A DNA stretch of 64,000 nucleotides from positions 558,001 to 622,000 of the forward strand of contig NZ_BAABAQ010000002.1 in the NCBI RefSeq assembly GCF_039537505.1, in the 5' to 3' direction. How positions within the stretch are numbered: position 1 is the first letter of the stretch; each line of letters starts with the position of its first letter. Below, piece by piece: positions 11,676 through 19,410 of the stretch. A model generated the notes under the pieces. It made no database searches. It was not told where the DNA came from and worked only from the letters and a program-made list of their open reading frames with translations. This DNA comes from Streptosporangium oxazolinicum (GTDB taxonomy: Bacteria > Actinomycetota > Actinomycetes > Streptosporangiales > Streptosporangiaceae). The position numbers and the translations under genes are program-made.

Positions 11676-11873
11676 TCAGCCTCCTTGGTCGCAAGCGGCT
11701 CCGGCGTTTTCGCCGGTGGTGTCACACTCGCAGACCCCACCGACAAATCCACCGGACGGCCGGACGAGGAGCTTCCCCTCTCCCCGCCCGTCCTGACCTG
11801 GCCCGATCGTCTCCGCCGACGACGTGGGCCCGATCGGCCGCCCTTGGAACACGAGCCGCGAGCCCCGTGTCAT
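11676..11873 (-). CDS. Possible 65-residue small protein under SOS control
   Basis: I do not recognise this ORF. It would begin at ATG 11873 (MTRGSRLVFQGRPIGPTSS...) exactly seven bases after a TATGTT -10 element, which suits a leaderless transcript, and it ends six bases before the HEPN gene start, with the stop inside that gene's ribosome-binding site. The product is Gly/Pro-rich with two Cys (CEC) near the end and no membrane segment. Coding bias is weak, so it might instead be a transcribed leader. The position is the main support. Confidence 0.35.
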   Translation of the reverse strand: MTRGSRLVFQGRPIGPTSSAETIGPGQDGRGEGKLLVRPSGGFVGGVCECDTTGENAGAACDQGG

Positions 11874-11877
11874 CACA

Positions 11878-11933
11878 TCGAACATAAATTCGATCACTAA
11901 TACTGTCAAGTAAAACGACGAACAAAAGTTCGA
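11878..11933 (-). promoter_or_regulatory. SOS-type promoter with two LexA operators
   Basis: On the minus strand TTGACA (11909-11904), a 17-base spacer and TATGTT (11886-11881) form a near-consensus promoter. TCGAATTTATGTTCGA (11893-11878) overlaps the -10 and matches the actinobacterial LexA box TCGAAC-N4-GTTCGA with one mismatch. A second box, TCGAACTTTTGTTCGT (11933-11918), lies just upstream of the -35, also with one mismatch. Both should repress transcription toward the small ORF and HEPN gene. Confidence 0.8.
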
Positions 11934-12035
11934 TCTTCCGGCATCTGACGCATCCCGGCACGTGCCACGCGCATCGGACGCGTGTCATACACATCAGGCA
12001 TGTGACACACGCTCCGGGCGCGTGACGGCACGTGA

Positions 12036-12071
12036 AAGGGCCCCGGGAGATCGCCGTCTCCCGGGGCCCTT
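12036..12071 (-). terminator. Terminator after the L,D-transpeptidase gene
   Basis: AAGGGCCCCGGGAGA and TCTCCCGGGGCCCTT form a perfect 15-bp stem with a six-base loop, 45 bases past the stop codon. It is a strong intrinsic-type hairpin without a long U-tract. Confidence 0.85.
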
Positions 12072-12116
12072 CTCACGACCGGCGGGGTCACCCGCCGGCT
12101 CGGCCGCTCCGCCGCC

Positions 12117-12932
12117 CTATCGGACGAACCTGCCTCGGACGTGCACCGGCACCCCCGTACCGAGCAGGCCGGGAAGGACCTCCGCCACGTGCATCGGCAG
12201 CCGTACGCACCCGTGGGAGGCGGGCGCCAGTGGCACCGAGAGCGCGCCGTGGAAGGCGATGCCCCCGTTGAAGAAGATCGGGTTGTAGAGCTGGCCCAGG
12301 TAGGACTTGTGCCAGCCGTCCCTGCGCCAGGTGGTCTTGTAGTCGCCCGTCGGCGTGCGGGCGTCGCCGCAGAACCGCTGGGCCCTGCCCTCCCAGGTCG
12401 CCGTCTCGCAGTAGGCGATCCCGCTGCCGGAGGAGGTGTGGCTGACCAGTTTCGCCACCCCGTTGACGTAGAGGACCATCACCTGCTTGGCGAGGTTGAC
12501 CTCCACCCGGGTCGGCTTGCCGTTGGGGACGAGCACCTTCGGCGCCACCGGGACCTCCAGGGCGTCCCAGGTCCGGCGTGCCACGGTGCTGGTCGGCGTG
12601 ATGCCGTTGACCTTCTGGAAGGCCCAGACCGCCGCCAGGGTCGCCCCGCCGTAGCGGCCGTCGATCCTGCCGGGGGCGTAACCGAGCGCGGCCAGCCGGG
12701 TCTGGAGCACCTTCACCGTGGCGCCCTTCGCGCCGAGTTTGAGCGTCCTGCCCGGGGCGGCGAACGGAGCCGCCACCGTCGCCCCGGCTGTGACGGCCGT
12801 GACGACCGGGGAAGCCGAGGTCCGGGCCGCGGCGGCGCCGACGGGAAGGGTCATGCCCGCTGAAGAGAGGAGCACGGCTCCCGCCGTCATCAGCGCGGCC
12901 GCTCCCAGGCGCTGTCCAACCCTCACTTTCAA
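12117..12932 (-). CDS. Secreted L,D-transpeptidase with peptidoglycan-binding domain
   Basis: Cross-links peptidoglycan stem peptides or anchors them outside the membrane. The 271-residue precursor has a Sec-type signal peptide (residues 1-34, hydrophobic core ending GAAAART), a PG_binding_1 domain at about 62-125 (LKLGAKGATVKVLQTRLAAL, FQKVNG) and a YkuD catalytic domain from about 140 on with the HGALSVPLAPASHGCVRL motif (His240, Cys242). A TTG start at 12932 is preceded by GAGGAG; GTG two codons later is possible. It stands alone with its own terminator. Confidence 0.93.
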   Translation of the reverse strand: MKVRVGQRLGAAALMTAGAVLLSSAGMTLPVGAAAARTSASPVVTAVTAGATVAAPFAAPGRTLKLGAKGATVKVLQTRLAALGYAPGRIDGRYGGATLAAVWAFQKVNGITPTSTVARRTWDALEVPVAPKVLVPNGKPTRVEVNLAKQVMVLYVNGVAKLVSHTSSGSGIAYCETATWEGRAQRFCGDARTPTGDYKTTWRRDGWHKSYLGQLYNPIFFNGGIAFHGALSVPLAPASHGCVRLPMHVAEVLPGLLGTGVPVHVRGRFVR

Positions 12933-13045
12933 TCAACTCCTCATATCACTATGGATCGGGTCAAGGGACCATAGCGCACGGTTTCCCCGTGCAGGCCGCC
13001 GGTTATAAAGCGGCACTCAACGGTCAATCTGTTTAGAGTGGCCGG

Positions 13046-13522
13046 GTGCCAGAAAAGTTGCATCCGAACATCGAGAAGGTCGCCGCCGTCCTGCGCGAGC
13101 ACGGCGTCCCCGGCGAGATCGTCGTCTTCGCGGAGGCCACCCCGACCGCCGCCACCGCGGCCGCGCAGCTCGGCTGCGAGGTCGGCGCCATCGCCAACAG
13201 CCTGATATTCGACGCCGACGGCGAGCCGCTCCTGGTGCTCACCAGCGGCGCCCACCGCGTCGACACCGACCTGATCGCCAGGACGGCCGGCGCAGAGAGG
13301 GTGCGGCGCGCCGACCCCGCCTTCGTACGGGCGGCCACCGGCCAGGTCATCGGCGGCGTCGCCCCGATCGGCCACCCCGCCCCGGTCAGGACCCTGGTCG
13401 ACACCTGGCTGGGCAAGCACGAGGTCGTCTGGGCCGCCGCCGGCCACCCGCACACCGTCTTCCCGACCTCCTTCGACGAGCTCGTCCGCATCACCGGCGG
13501 GCTCCCCGTCGAGGTCGAGTGA
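13046..13522 (+). CDS. YbaK/ProX-type aminoacyl-tRNA deacylase
   Basis: Hydrolyses mis-acylated tRNA, typically Cys-tRNA-Pro or Ala-tRNA-Pro, in trans. The 158-residue protein covers the single YbaK domain, including TAAQLGCEVGAIANSLIF, the conserved lysine-replacing region around VLTSGAHRVD and the GVAPIGHPAPV glycine loop. The GTG start lies six bases after a TAGAGT -10 hexamer and has no clear Shine-Dalgarno, so the mRNA may be leaderless. Substrate cannot be assigned from sequence. Confidence 0.88.
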   Translation: MPEKLHPNIEKVAAVLREHGVPGEIVVFAEATPTAATAAAQLGCEVGAIANSLIFDADGEPLLVLTSGAHRVDTDLIARTAGAERVRRADPAFVRAATGQVIGGVAPIGHPAPVRTLVDTWLGKHEVVWAAAGHPHTVFPTSFDELVRITGGLPVEVE

Positions 13523-13734
13523 CGGCCTTCCACGGCCTCCGAGCACCCCTGCCCCGCCTACGACCCCGTACGGGGCTCGTACGGCTCCCGGCGGCCTCGG
13601 GGAGCCGGTCGGGCCCTCCGCGGCCCGGCCCGGAGGCGGGCGGGGGCGGCGGGAAAACCTCCTGGTGAGCGCCGGACAGCGCTCCCCCGCCACGCGGTGA
13701 CCCGCGTCACGCCCGCCCTGCTAGGGTGCGACGC

Positions 13735-14283
13735 GTGATCGGACTGCGACGGATCGGCCCCGACGAGTTCACGCTCCGGCTGGACGCGGTCCTCGGCGTC
13801 TACACCGAGGCGATGCACCCGCCGGTCGACCAGATCTCCGGCCGCAGGCTCATCATGGGAAACCACGCCACCCACCCCGCCTTCACCTGCCTGTTCGCCG
13901 AGCTCCCCGACGGCACCCCGGTGGGCATCGCCTACGGCTTCCACGGGGTTCCCGGCCAGTGGTGGCACGACGTGGTCAGGCGGGCCCTGGCGGACACGCA
14001 CGGCGAGGGCGGCGCCCACGCCTGGCTGGGCGACGCGCTGGAGCTCGCCGAGATCCACGTCCACCCCGACTACCAGGGCAAGGGCATCGGCCGGGCGATG
14101 ATCACGGGCTTGTGCGCGGGCCGCCTTGAGCGCACCGCCGTGCTGTCGACCCGCGACCAGCCCACCGCGGCCCGGCACCTCTATCGGAGCATCGGCTTCG
14201 TGGACCTGCTCACGCAGTTCGTCTTCCCCGGCGGGCACGAGCGCTACGCGATCCTCGGGACCCCTCTGCCGCTGGGCGGCTGA
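13735..14283 (+). CDS. GNAT-family N-acetyltransferase
   Basis: A single GNAT domain. The acetyl-CoA-binding strand-loop LAEIHVHPDYQGKGIGRAMITGL has the Q/R-x-x-G-x-G/A pattern (QGKGIG), followed by AVLSTRDQPTAARHLYRSIGFV, typical of motif A and B. Substrate unknown. I prefer GTG 13735 over GTG 13726 because TAGGGT (13722-13727) lies seven bases upstream, giving a leaderless mRNA; the earlier GTG would overlap that -10. Convergent with metF, with a 42-base gap. Confidence 0.85.
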   Translation: MIGLRRIGPDEFTLRLDAVLGVYTEAMHPPVDQISGRRLIMGNHATHPAFTCLFAELPDGTPVGIAYGFHGVPGQWWHDVVRRALADTHGEGGAHAWLGDALELAEIHVHPDYQGKGIGRAMITGLCAGRLERTAVLSTRDQPTAARHLYRSIGFVDLLTQFVFPGGHERYAILGTPLPLGG

Positions 14284-14325
14284 GCCCCGGCGGACCCGGC
14301 CCGTGGCGGGCCGGGCCCGGCGGCG

Positions 14326-15258
14326 TCAGACCGGCAGCGAGGTGATCTTCGACGTGTGGTCGAGGGCCTGGAAGACCTCGCGGGTCGCGCTGGAGCGGTT
14401 GAAGGTGATGAAGTGGATGCCGGGGGCGCCCTCGTCGAGCAGGGTCTGGCAGAGCTCGGCGGCGTGCTCGATGCCGAGGGCGCGCACCGCGGCCGGGTCG
14501 TCGGCGACGGCCGCGAACCTCTCGGCCACCTCCGGCGGGAACGGCGCGCCGGAGAGCTGCTCGGACCTGGCGATGGTGCTCATCTGCGTGACGGGCATGA
14601 TGCCGGGGATGATCGGGGTGTCACAGCCGGCGGCGGCCACCCGGTCGCGCAGCCGCAGGTAGTCGTCGGCGCGGAAGAACATCTGGGTGATCGCGTAGTC
14701 GGCACCCGCGCGGCACTTGCGCACGAAGTACTCGGTGTCGGCCTCGATCGAGGCCGACCTGGGGTGCTTGTACGGGAAGGCGGCCACGCCCACGCAGAAG
14801 TCGCCGGACTGGCGGATGAGCCGGACCAGCTCCTCGGCGTACAGGACGCCCTCGGGGTGGCGCACCCACTCGCCCGTCACGTCGCCGGGCGGGTCGCCCC
14901 GCACGGCGAGGATGTTGCGCACCCCCGCTCCCGCGAAGCGGCCGACCAGGTGGCGCAGCTCGCGGATGGAGTGGTTGACCGCGGTGAAGTGGGCCACCGG
15001 GGTGAGCGTGGTCTCGTGGGCGAGCCGCTCGACGATGTCGACCGTGCGGTCGCGGGTGCTGCCGCCGGCGCCGTAGGTGACGGACACGAAGGTGGGGTGC
15101 AGGGACTCCAGCTCGCGGACGGCGCGCCAGAGCTGACGCTCCCCCTCGTCGGTCTTCGGGGGGGAGAACTCGAAGGAGAACGAGCGGGCACCGGCGGCGA
15201 GGAGCTCGCGGACGGTGGCGACACGATCAGGGAGGACAGATGCGCGACCCAGAGCCAT
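14326..15258 (-). CDS. metF: Methylenetetrahydrofolate reductase
   Basis: Reduces 5,10-methylene-THF to 5-methyl-THF for methionine synthesis, using FAD and NADH. The 310-residue TIM barrel begins with the catalytic-Glu region FSFEFSPPKT and includes VTYGAGGSTRD, NILAVRGDPP, KCRAGADYAITQMFF and PGIMPVTQ, all conserved. The ATG start is seven bases after TATCCT, so a leaderless transcript is possible. In actinobacteria metF sits next to a polyprenyl synthase as here, divergently transcribed. Confidence 0.96.
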   Translation of the reverse strand: MALGRASVLPDRVATVRELLAAGARSFSFEFSPPKTDEGERQLWRAVRELESLHPTFVSVTYGAGGSTRDRTVDIVERLAHETTLTPVAHFTAVNHSIRELRHLVGRFAGAGVRNILAVRGDPPGDVTGEWVRHPEGVLYAEELVRLIRQSGDFCVGVAAFPYKHPRSASIEADTEYFVRKCRAGADYAITQMFFRADDYLRLRDRVAAAGCDTPIIPGIMPVTQMSTIARSEQLSGAPFPPEVAERFAAVADDPAAVRALGIEHAAELCQTLLDEGAPGIHFITFNRSSATREVFQALDHTSKITSLPV

Positions 15259-15674
15259 GGAGTCAAGGATACTTGCCCGGCCGCTCGGGCGCCCGATCAG
15301 ATCATGTCCGCCGCCCGTGGAACGGACTTGTCACAATTAGCGGATAAAACAACCATCCCTCTAGATCGAAATGTCCCCTTGGACCGTTAATCTCATTACC
15401 TGACCTCCTCCCGCCGTCGAAGCCGGGGGATTCCGATTTTCATAGATTGGGTTTCCTGCCTCATCGCCAGTCGCAAGGAACCCGGAGGTGTCGTGCCCTA
15501 CATCGGCCGCCCAGGCGTTCCACCTCTCCGCCGGACCGGCGGAGAGGATTTTGTCGATCATGCGTACGGTGGTCGGGGTGTCATCACCGCCGGTCACGCC
15601 GCCGGGACGTACGGCGCCGTACCGCGTCTCCCCCCCAGAGCTGAAGCCCAGGGTCTCCACACTGGAGGTATTCG
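15259..15674. other. 416-bp intergenic region, possible small minus-strand ORF
   Basis: Divergent promoter region for metF and the polyprenyl synthase, with a stretch of lower GC near 15330-15410. A minus-strand frame from ATG 15561 to 15361 encodes 66 residues (MIDKILSAGPAERWNAWAAD...), hydrophilic and without a domain I recognise. It has no Shine-Dalgarno and third-position GC falls in its second half, so I do not call it a gene with confidence. Confidence 0.25.
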
Positions 15675-16742
15675 ATGATCACTTCTGCAGCCGCGCTGGA
15701 CACGATCCGGTCCGAGGTCGATCGTTCTCTTCGGCGTTTCGTCGAACGGCAGCGCCCGCAGGTCAGCGCTCCGGAGCTGGCGCCGCTCGTCTCCGCGGCC
15801 GAGGACTTCCTCGCGGGCGGCAAGCGGCTGCGACCCGCCTTCTGCTACTGGGGCTGGCGCGGCGCGGGCGGGGACGACGATCCCGCGCTCTTCTCCGCCG
15901 CGGCCTCGCTGGAGCTGCTCCAGGCCAGCGCCCTGGTGCACGACGACGTGATGGACGCCAGCGACCTGCGCCGGGGCATGCCCTCGGCGCACCGCAGGTT
16001 CGAGGAGCTGCACAGGAAGGCGGGCTGGCACGGCTCGGCCGAGCAGTTCGGCGAGGGGGCCGCCATCCTGCTGGGCAACCTGATGCTCATCTGGTCCGGT
16101 GAGATGTGGCGCAACAGCGGCCTGCCGGCCGCCTCGCTGGCGGCGGCGCAGAAGGTCCACGACGACATGCGCACCGAGCTGATGTGCGGGCAGTACTTCG
16201 ACCTGCTGGAGCAGGCGCACGGCGAGGGCACCTTCGACAGCGCCCTGCGGGTCGCCCTCTTCAAGAGCGGCAAGTATTCCGTGGAGCAGCCGCTCAGGCT
16301 CGGCCTGGTGCTGGCCGCCCGGGGCAGGGAGCCCTGGATCGACCGGCTCTGCGAGGAGTACGGGCAGTCCGTGGGCATCGCCTTCCAGTTGCGCGACGAC
16401 ATCCTCGGCGTGTTCGGCGATCCGGGCGAGACCGGCAAACCGGCAGGCGACGATCTTCGCGAGGGCAAGCGGACGATGCTCATCGCCCGCACGCTCGCGG
16501 TGGCCTCGGAGTCCCAGGCCCAGGTGGTGCGCACCACCCTCGGCGACCCGGACCTGGACGAGGCCGGGGTCGACCGGCTGCGCGGGATCATCGAGGAGAC
16601 GGGGGCCCTCGTGGCGTGCGAGGACCTGATCAAGGGATATCTGGAGAACGCCCTCGGCTCGCTGGAGGGCGCCCCGATCATCCCCGAGGCCCGCGCGGCG
16701 CTGGCCGACCTCGCGGTGGCCGCCACCTCCCGGCGGACCTGA
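15675..16742 (+). CDS. Polyprenyl diphosphate synthase (GGPP/FPP-synthase family)
   Basis: Elongates allylic diphosphates with isopentenyl diphosphate. The 355-residue all-alpha enzyme has the first Asp-rich motif as DDVMD (ALVHDDVMDASDLRRG) and the second as DDILGVFGD, with GGKRLRPAF at the substrate-binding lysine-arginine site and KSGKYSVEQPL further on. Chain length is not predictable with certainty; the family includes mycobacterial IdsA2. GGAGG lies 8 bases before the ATG. It corresponds in position to Rv2173 (idsA2) in the M. tuberculosis neighbourhood. Confidence 0.92.
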   Translation: MITSAAALDTIRSEVDRSLRRFVERQRPQVSAPELAPLVSAAEDFLAGGKRLRPAFCYWGWRGAGGDDDPALFSAAASLELLQASALVHDDVMDASDLRRGMPSAHRRFEELHRKAGWHGSAEQFGEGAAILLGNLMLIWSGEMWRNSGLPAASLAAAQKVHDDMRTELMCGQYFDLLEQAHGEGTFDSALRVALFKSGKYSVEQPLRLGLVLAARGREPWIDRLCEEYGQSVGIAFQLRDDILGVFGDPGETGKPAGDDLREGKRTMLIARTLAVASESQAQVVRTTLGDPDLDEAGVDRLRGIIEETGALVACEDLIKGYLENALGSLEGAPIIPEARAALADLAVAATSRRT

Positions 16743-16861
16743 CCGCGCGCCCGGCGCGCACCGGCCCGGCCCACGACGGGTCGGGGCGGGGCGGCGAACG
16801 GCACGGCCCGCCCGGCCGGGGACGCGGTCCTCGCCGGGCGGAGAGGCTTCGGGCGGGGTCT

Positions 16862-17503
16862 TCAGGCGGGGGCGGCCAGCCTCCGCTTGAACTCCCCGGC
16901 CGCCGCCTTGGGATCGTCGGCCTCGGTGATCGCCCGCACGACCACGACCCGGCGCACGCCGTACGCCATGACCTCGTCCAGGTTGGCGAGGTCGATGCCG
17001 CCGATGCCGAACCAGGGCCGGTCGGTCTCCAGGGCCGCGGCGTGCCTGAGCAGGCCGGGGCCCGGGGCGGACCTGCCGGGCTTGGTGGGCGTCGGCCAGA
17101 TCGGGCCGCAGCAGAAGTAGTCGACACCGGGCTCGACGGCCGCGGCGGACGCCTCCTCGGGGGCGTGAGTGGAACGCCCGATGAGGATGTCGTCGCCGAG
17201 CAGGTCGCGCGCGACCCGCACCGGAAGATCGTCCTGGCCGAGGTGGAGCACGTCGGGACGGACCGCGTAGGCGATGTCGGCCCTGTCGTTCACGGCCAGG
17301 AGGGTGCCGTGCCGGTCGCAGGCCTCGCGGAAGACGGCGAGGAGATCGAGCTCCTCGCGCGCCTCAAGACCCTTCTCGCGCAGCTGCACGATGTCGACCC
17401 CGCCCGCCAGGGCGGCGTCGAGGAAGTCCGCGAGGTCTCCCCGGTCACGACGCCCGTCCGTACAGAGGTACAGGCGGGCGTCAGAAACCGAGGGCCTGGG
17501 CAC
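16862..17503 (-). CDS. thiE: Thiamine-phosphate synthase
   Basis: Joins HMP-pyrophosphate to thiazole phosphate to give thiamine phosphate. The 213-residue TIM barrel has the family motifs VQLREKGLE, LAVNDRADIA, LHLGQDDLPV, IGRSTHAPEE and YFCCGPIWPTPTKPG (usually YxGxGPxxxTxTK), ending with GIGGID. The GTG start overlaps the upstream Rv2175c-like gene by 23 bases. It faces the riboswitch-controlled thiO-thiS-thiG operon from the other side and makes the local thiamine set nearly complete apart from thiC, thiD and thiF. Confidence 0.95.
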   Translation of the reverse strand: MPRPSVSDARLYLCTDGRRDRGDLADFLDAALAGGVDIVQLREKGLEAREELDLLAVFREACDRHGTLLAVNDRADIAYAVRPDVLHLGQDDLPVRVARDLLGDDILIGRSTHAPEEASAAAVEPGVDYFCCGPIWPTPTKPGRSAPGPGLLRHAAALETDRPWFGIGGIDLANLDEVMAYGVRRVVVVRAITEADDPKAAAGEFKRRLAAPA

Positions 17504-17855
17504 GTCTCTTCACCTCGGTGTGGCGGCCCGCCACGATCGCGTCCACCGGTGAGCCCGGCAGCGTGTCGTCGGGGGTGAAGAGCCAGCGCAGGGACTCGAC
17601 GTCGTCGTATCCGGCGTCCAGCAGCACCGTGAGGGTGCCCGGGAGGCCCTTGACGACGTCGGCCTCGGCGAGGAACGCGGCGGGGACCTGCGGCTCGCCG
17701 CCGCCCCTCCGCACTCCGATGAGCTTGCGGTCCTTGAGAAGTTGCTTGGCGCGACCGGCGCTCAGGTTGAGCCTTCTGGCCACCTCGGTCAGGGTGAGCC
17801 ACTCGCCCACCAGCTGGTCGGTTTCCCGGTCGATCTGCGCAACAGAAAGCGTCAC
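17481..17855 (-). CDS. Rv2175c-family DNA-binding protein
   Basis: A 124-residue protein with an N-terminal helix-turn-helix (WLTLTEVARRLNLSAGRAKQLLKDRKL, residues 18-44) and the C-terminal Rv2175c domain containing GYDDVESLRWLFTPDD and the ending RAQALGF. In M. tuberculosis Rv2175c is a substrate of the neighbouring Ser/Thr kinase PknL, which alters its DNA binding. The PASTA kinase at 21747 could be the counterpart here. I start at GTG 17855; the open frame upstream lacks family similarity. It overlaps thiE and is probably cotranscribed with the flavoprotein gene before it. Confidence 0.88.
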   Translation of the reverse strand: MTLSVAQIDRETDQLVGEWLTLTEVARRLNLSAGRAKQLLKDRKLIGVRRGGGEPQVPAAFLAEADVVKGLPGTLTVLLDAGYDDVESLRWLFTPDDTLPGSPVDAIVAGRHTEVKRRAQALGF

Positions 17856-17905
17856 GAATCCACCACTACCACATCGAGCCCTTCGCCAAACACCTGGCGG
17901 CGAGG

Positions 17906-19084
17906 TTACGCCACCGTACAATCGCGCAACGCTATCGCAGGGTCGGTGAGGCGATCGACGTCAAGGCGCTGCCCGCCCTCGATGAGGCGGCGCCCCTGGA
18001 CCAGGTCACGGGGGCGGTTGACCGAGAGCACCGCGGCGAGCCGGTCGTCCTCGGTCATCCAGCACACCGCCCACCTGGGCTTTCCCTCGGCCTCCGGGTC
18101 GCCGCGCCGGATCGGGCGGGCGCCGTCGTGGTGGCCGGCGTACTGGACCATGTGACCGAACTGCTCGGACCAGAAGTAGGGAACCGGGTCGTAGACGGCG
18201 GCGTCGCCGAGAAGCGTGGCCACGGCGACGTCCGGGGCGCCCAGGGCGGTGTCCCAGTGCTCGACGCGGAGGCGGACGCCGTAGCGGCGCGACCACCAGG
18301 CCGCGCAGTCGCCCACCGCGACCACGTCGGGCAGCGAGGTGCGCAGGTGCTCGTCGGTGACCACGCCGTTGTCGAGCCTGATGCCGGACCCGGCCAGCCA
18401 CTCGGTCGCGGGCCGCACGCCCACGCCGGTGACGACCACGTCGGCCTCCAGCGCGGAGCCGTCGGCCAGGGTGAGCCCCCCGTGCTCGACGGAGGCGACC
18501 ATGGTGCCCAGGCGCAGGTCGACGCCCGCCTCGGCGTACCAGGGGGCGGTGTACGCGCCGACCCGGCCGAGCGCGGCGGCCAGCGGGGTGGCGGCGGCCT
18601 CGACGACGGTCACGGCGCAGCCCGCCCTGCGGGCGGCGGTGGCCACCTCGGCGCCGATCCAGCCCGCGCCGATGACGGCGACCCTGGTCCCCTCGCTGAG
18701 CAGGGAACGCAGCCGCAGCGCGTCGTCGATGGTGCGCACCACGTGCTGGGGGCCGTCTCCGCGCAGCCTGATCGGGCGGGCGCCGGTGGCGACGACCAGG
18801 CCGTCGTAGGCCAGTTCGCCCTCGGTGGTCTCGACCACGCCGGGGTGGAGTCCCTTGGCGGACACGCCCGCGCGGAAGTCGACCTCAAGGGCGTCGAGGT
18901 CGGAGTCGACGACCGTGGAGTCGGTCTCGCCGAGCAGCACCCCCTTGGACAGGGGCGGGCGGTCGTAGGGCCGGTGCCGCTCCTCTCCGATCAGGGTGAT
19001 CCCGCCGCCGAACCCACGGGCCCGTAACGCCTCGACGCTGCGTACGCCGGCCAGGCCGGCGCCAACCACCACGACATGATTCAC
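17906..19084 (-). CDS. FAD-dependent NAD(P)H oxidoreductase, ferredoxin-reductase type
   Basis: A 392-residue pyridine-nucleotide-disulphide-type oxidoreductase. The FAD-binding GxGxxG is at the N-terminus (VVVVGAGLAGVRSVEAL), the NAD(P)-binding one in VAVIGAGWIGAEVA, and the ATG motif in LVVATGARP. VAVGDCAAW and a C-terminal Reductase_C domain (VEHWDTAL...) place it with rubredoxin or ferredoxin reductases. GTG 19084 lies eight bases after TATGGT, so it is probably leaderless; this start removes 13 unconserved residues. Its electron acceptor is unknown; in related genomes it also neighbours thiamine genes. Confidence 0.88.
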   Translation of the reverse strand: MNHVVVVGAGLAGVRSVEALRARGFGGGITLIGEERHRPYDRPPLSKGVLLGETDSTVVDSDLDALEVDFRAGVSAKGLHPGVVETTEGELAYDGLVVATGARPIRLRGDGPQHVVRTIDDALRLRSLLSEGTRVAVIGAGWIGAEVATAARRAGCAVTVVEAAATPLAAALGRVGAYTAPWYAEAGVDLRLGTMVASVEHGGLTLADGSALEADVVVTGVGVRPATEWLAGSGIRLDNGVVTDEHLRTSLPDVVAVGDCAAWWSRRYGVRLRVEHWDTALGAPDVAVATLLGDAAVYDPVPYFWSEQFGHMVQYAGHHDGARPIRRGDPEAEGKPRWAVCWMTEDDRLAAVLSVNRPRDLVQGRRLIEGGQRLDVDRLTDPAIALRDCTVA

Positions 19085-19210
19085 ACTTCCCGACCATAAG
19101 CGGGAACCCCGTACTCCTACCAACGGTCGTTGATAACGAAAACGGGATTTACCTCACATCCAGCGCGCTAAGCGTGTTGCCCGAACCCTTAGGGTGGGGG
19201 AGGAAGACGC

Positions 19211-19400
19211 GCGGGAGCCCGGAACGCACCGGGCTGAGAGGAGGGCTGCGGCGGGGAAGGACCCCTGCGAGCCGGTGATGTGCGAGGAGACGCGCCCTGG
19301 GGCGCGGTCCGGCACGGCACGGGCGCGCGAGGTCCGGAAACGGCCGCGAGCGAGCCCTCGACCGCCACGAACCTGATCCGGGTCATGCCGGCGAAGGGAG
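19211..19400 (+). promoter_or_regulatory. TPP riboswitch controlling thiO-thiS-thiG
   Basis: The hallmark blocks are present: GGGAGCCCGG followed by GGGCTGAGAGG at 19213-19241 and ACCTGATCCGGGTCATGCCGGCGAAGGGAG split across 19371-19400 (core CTGATCCGGGT, then GCCGGCGAAGGGAG). The middle of the element carries a long GC-rich arm of roughly 80 bases, an extended P3 as often seen in actinobacteria. The end of the aptamer merges with GGAG nine bases before the thiO ATG and no terminator follows, so control by occlusion of the ribosome-binding site is likely. Confidence 0.95.
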
Positions 19401-19410
19401 CGGAGCACGT

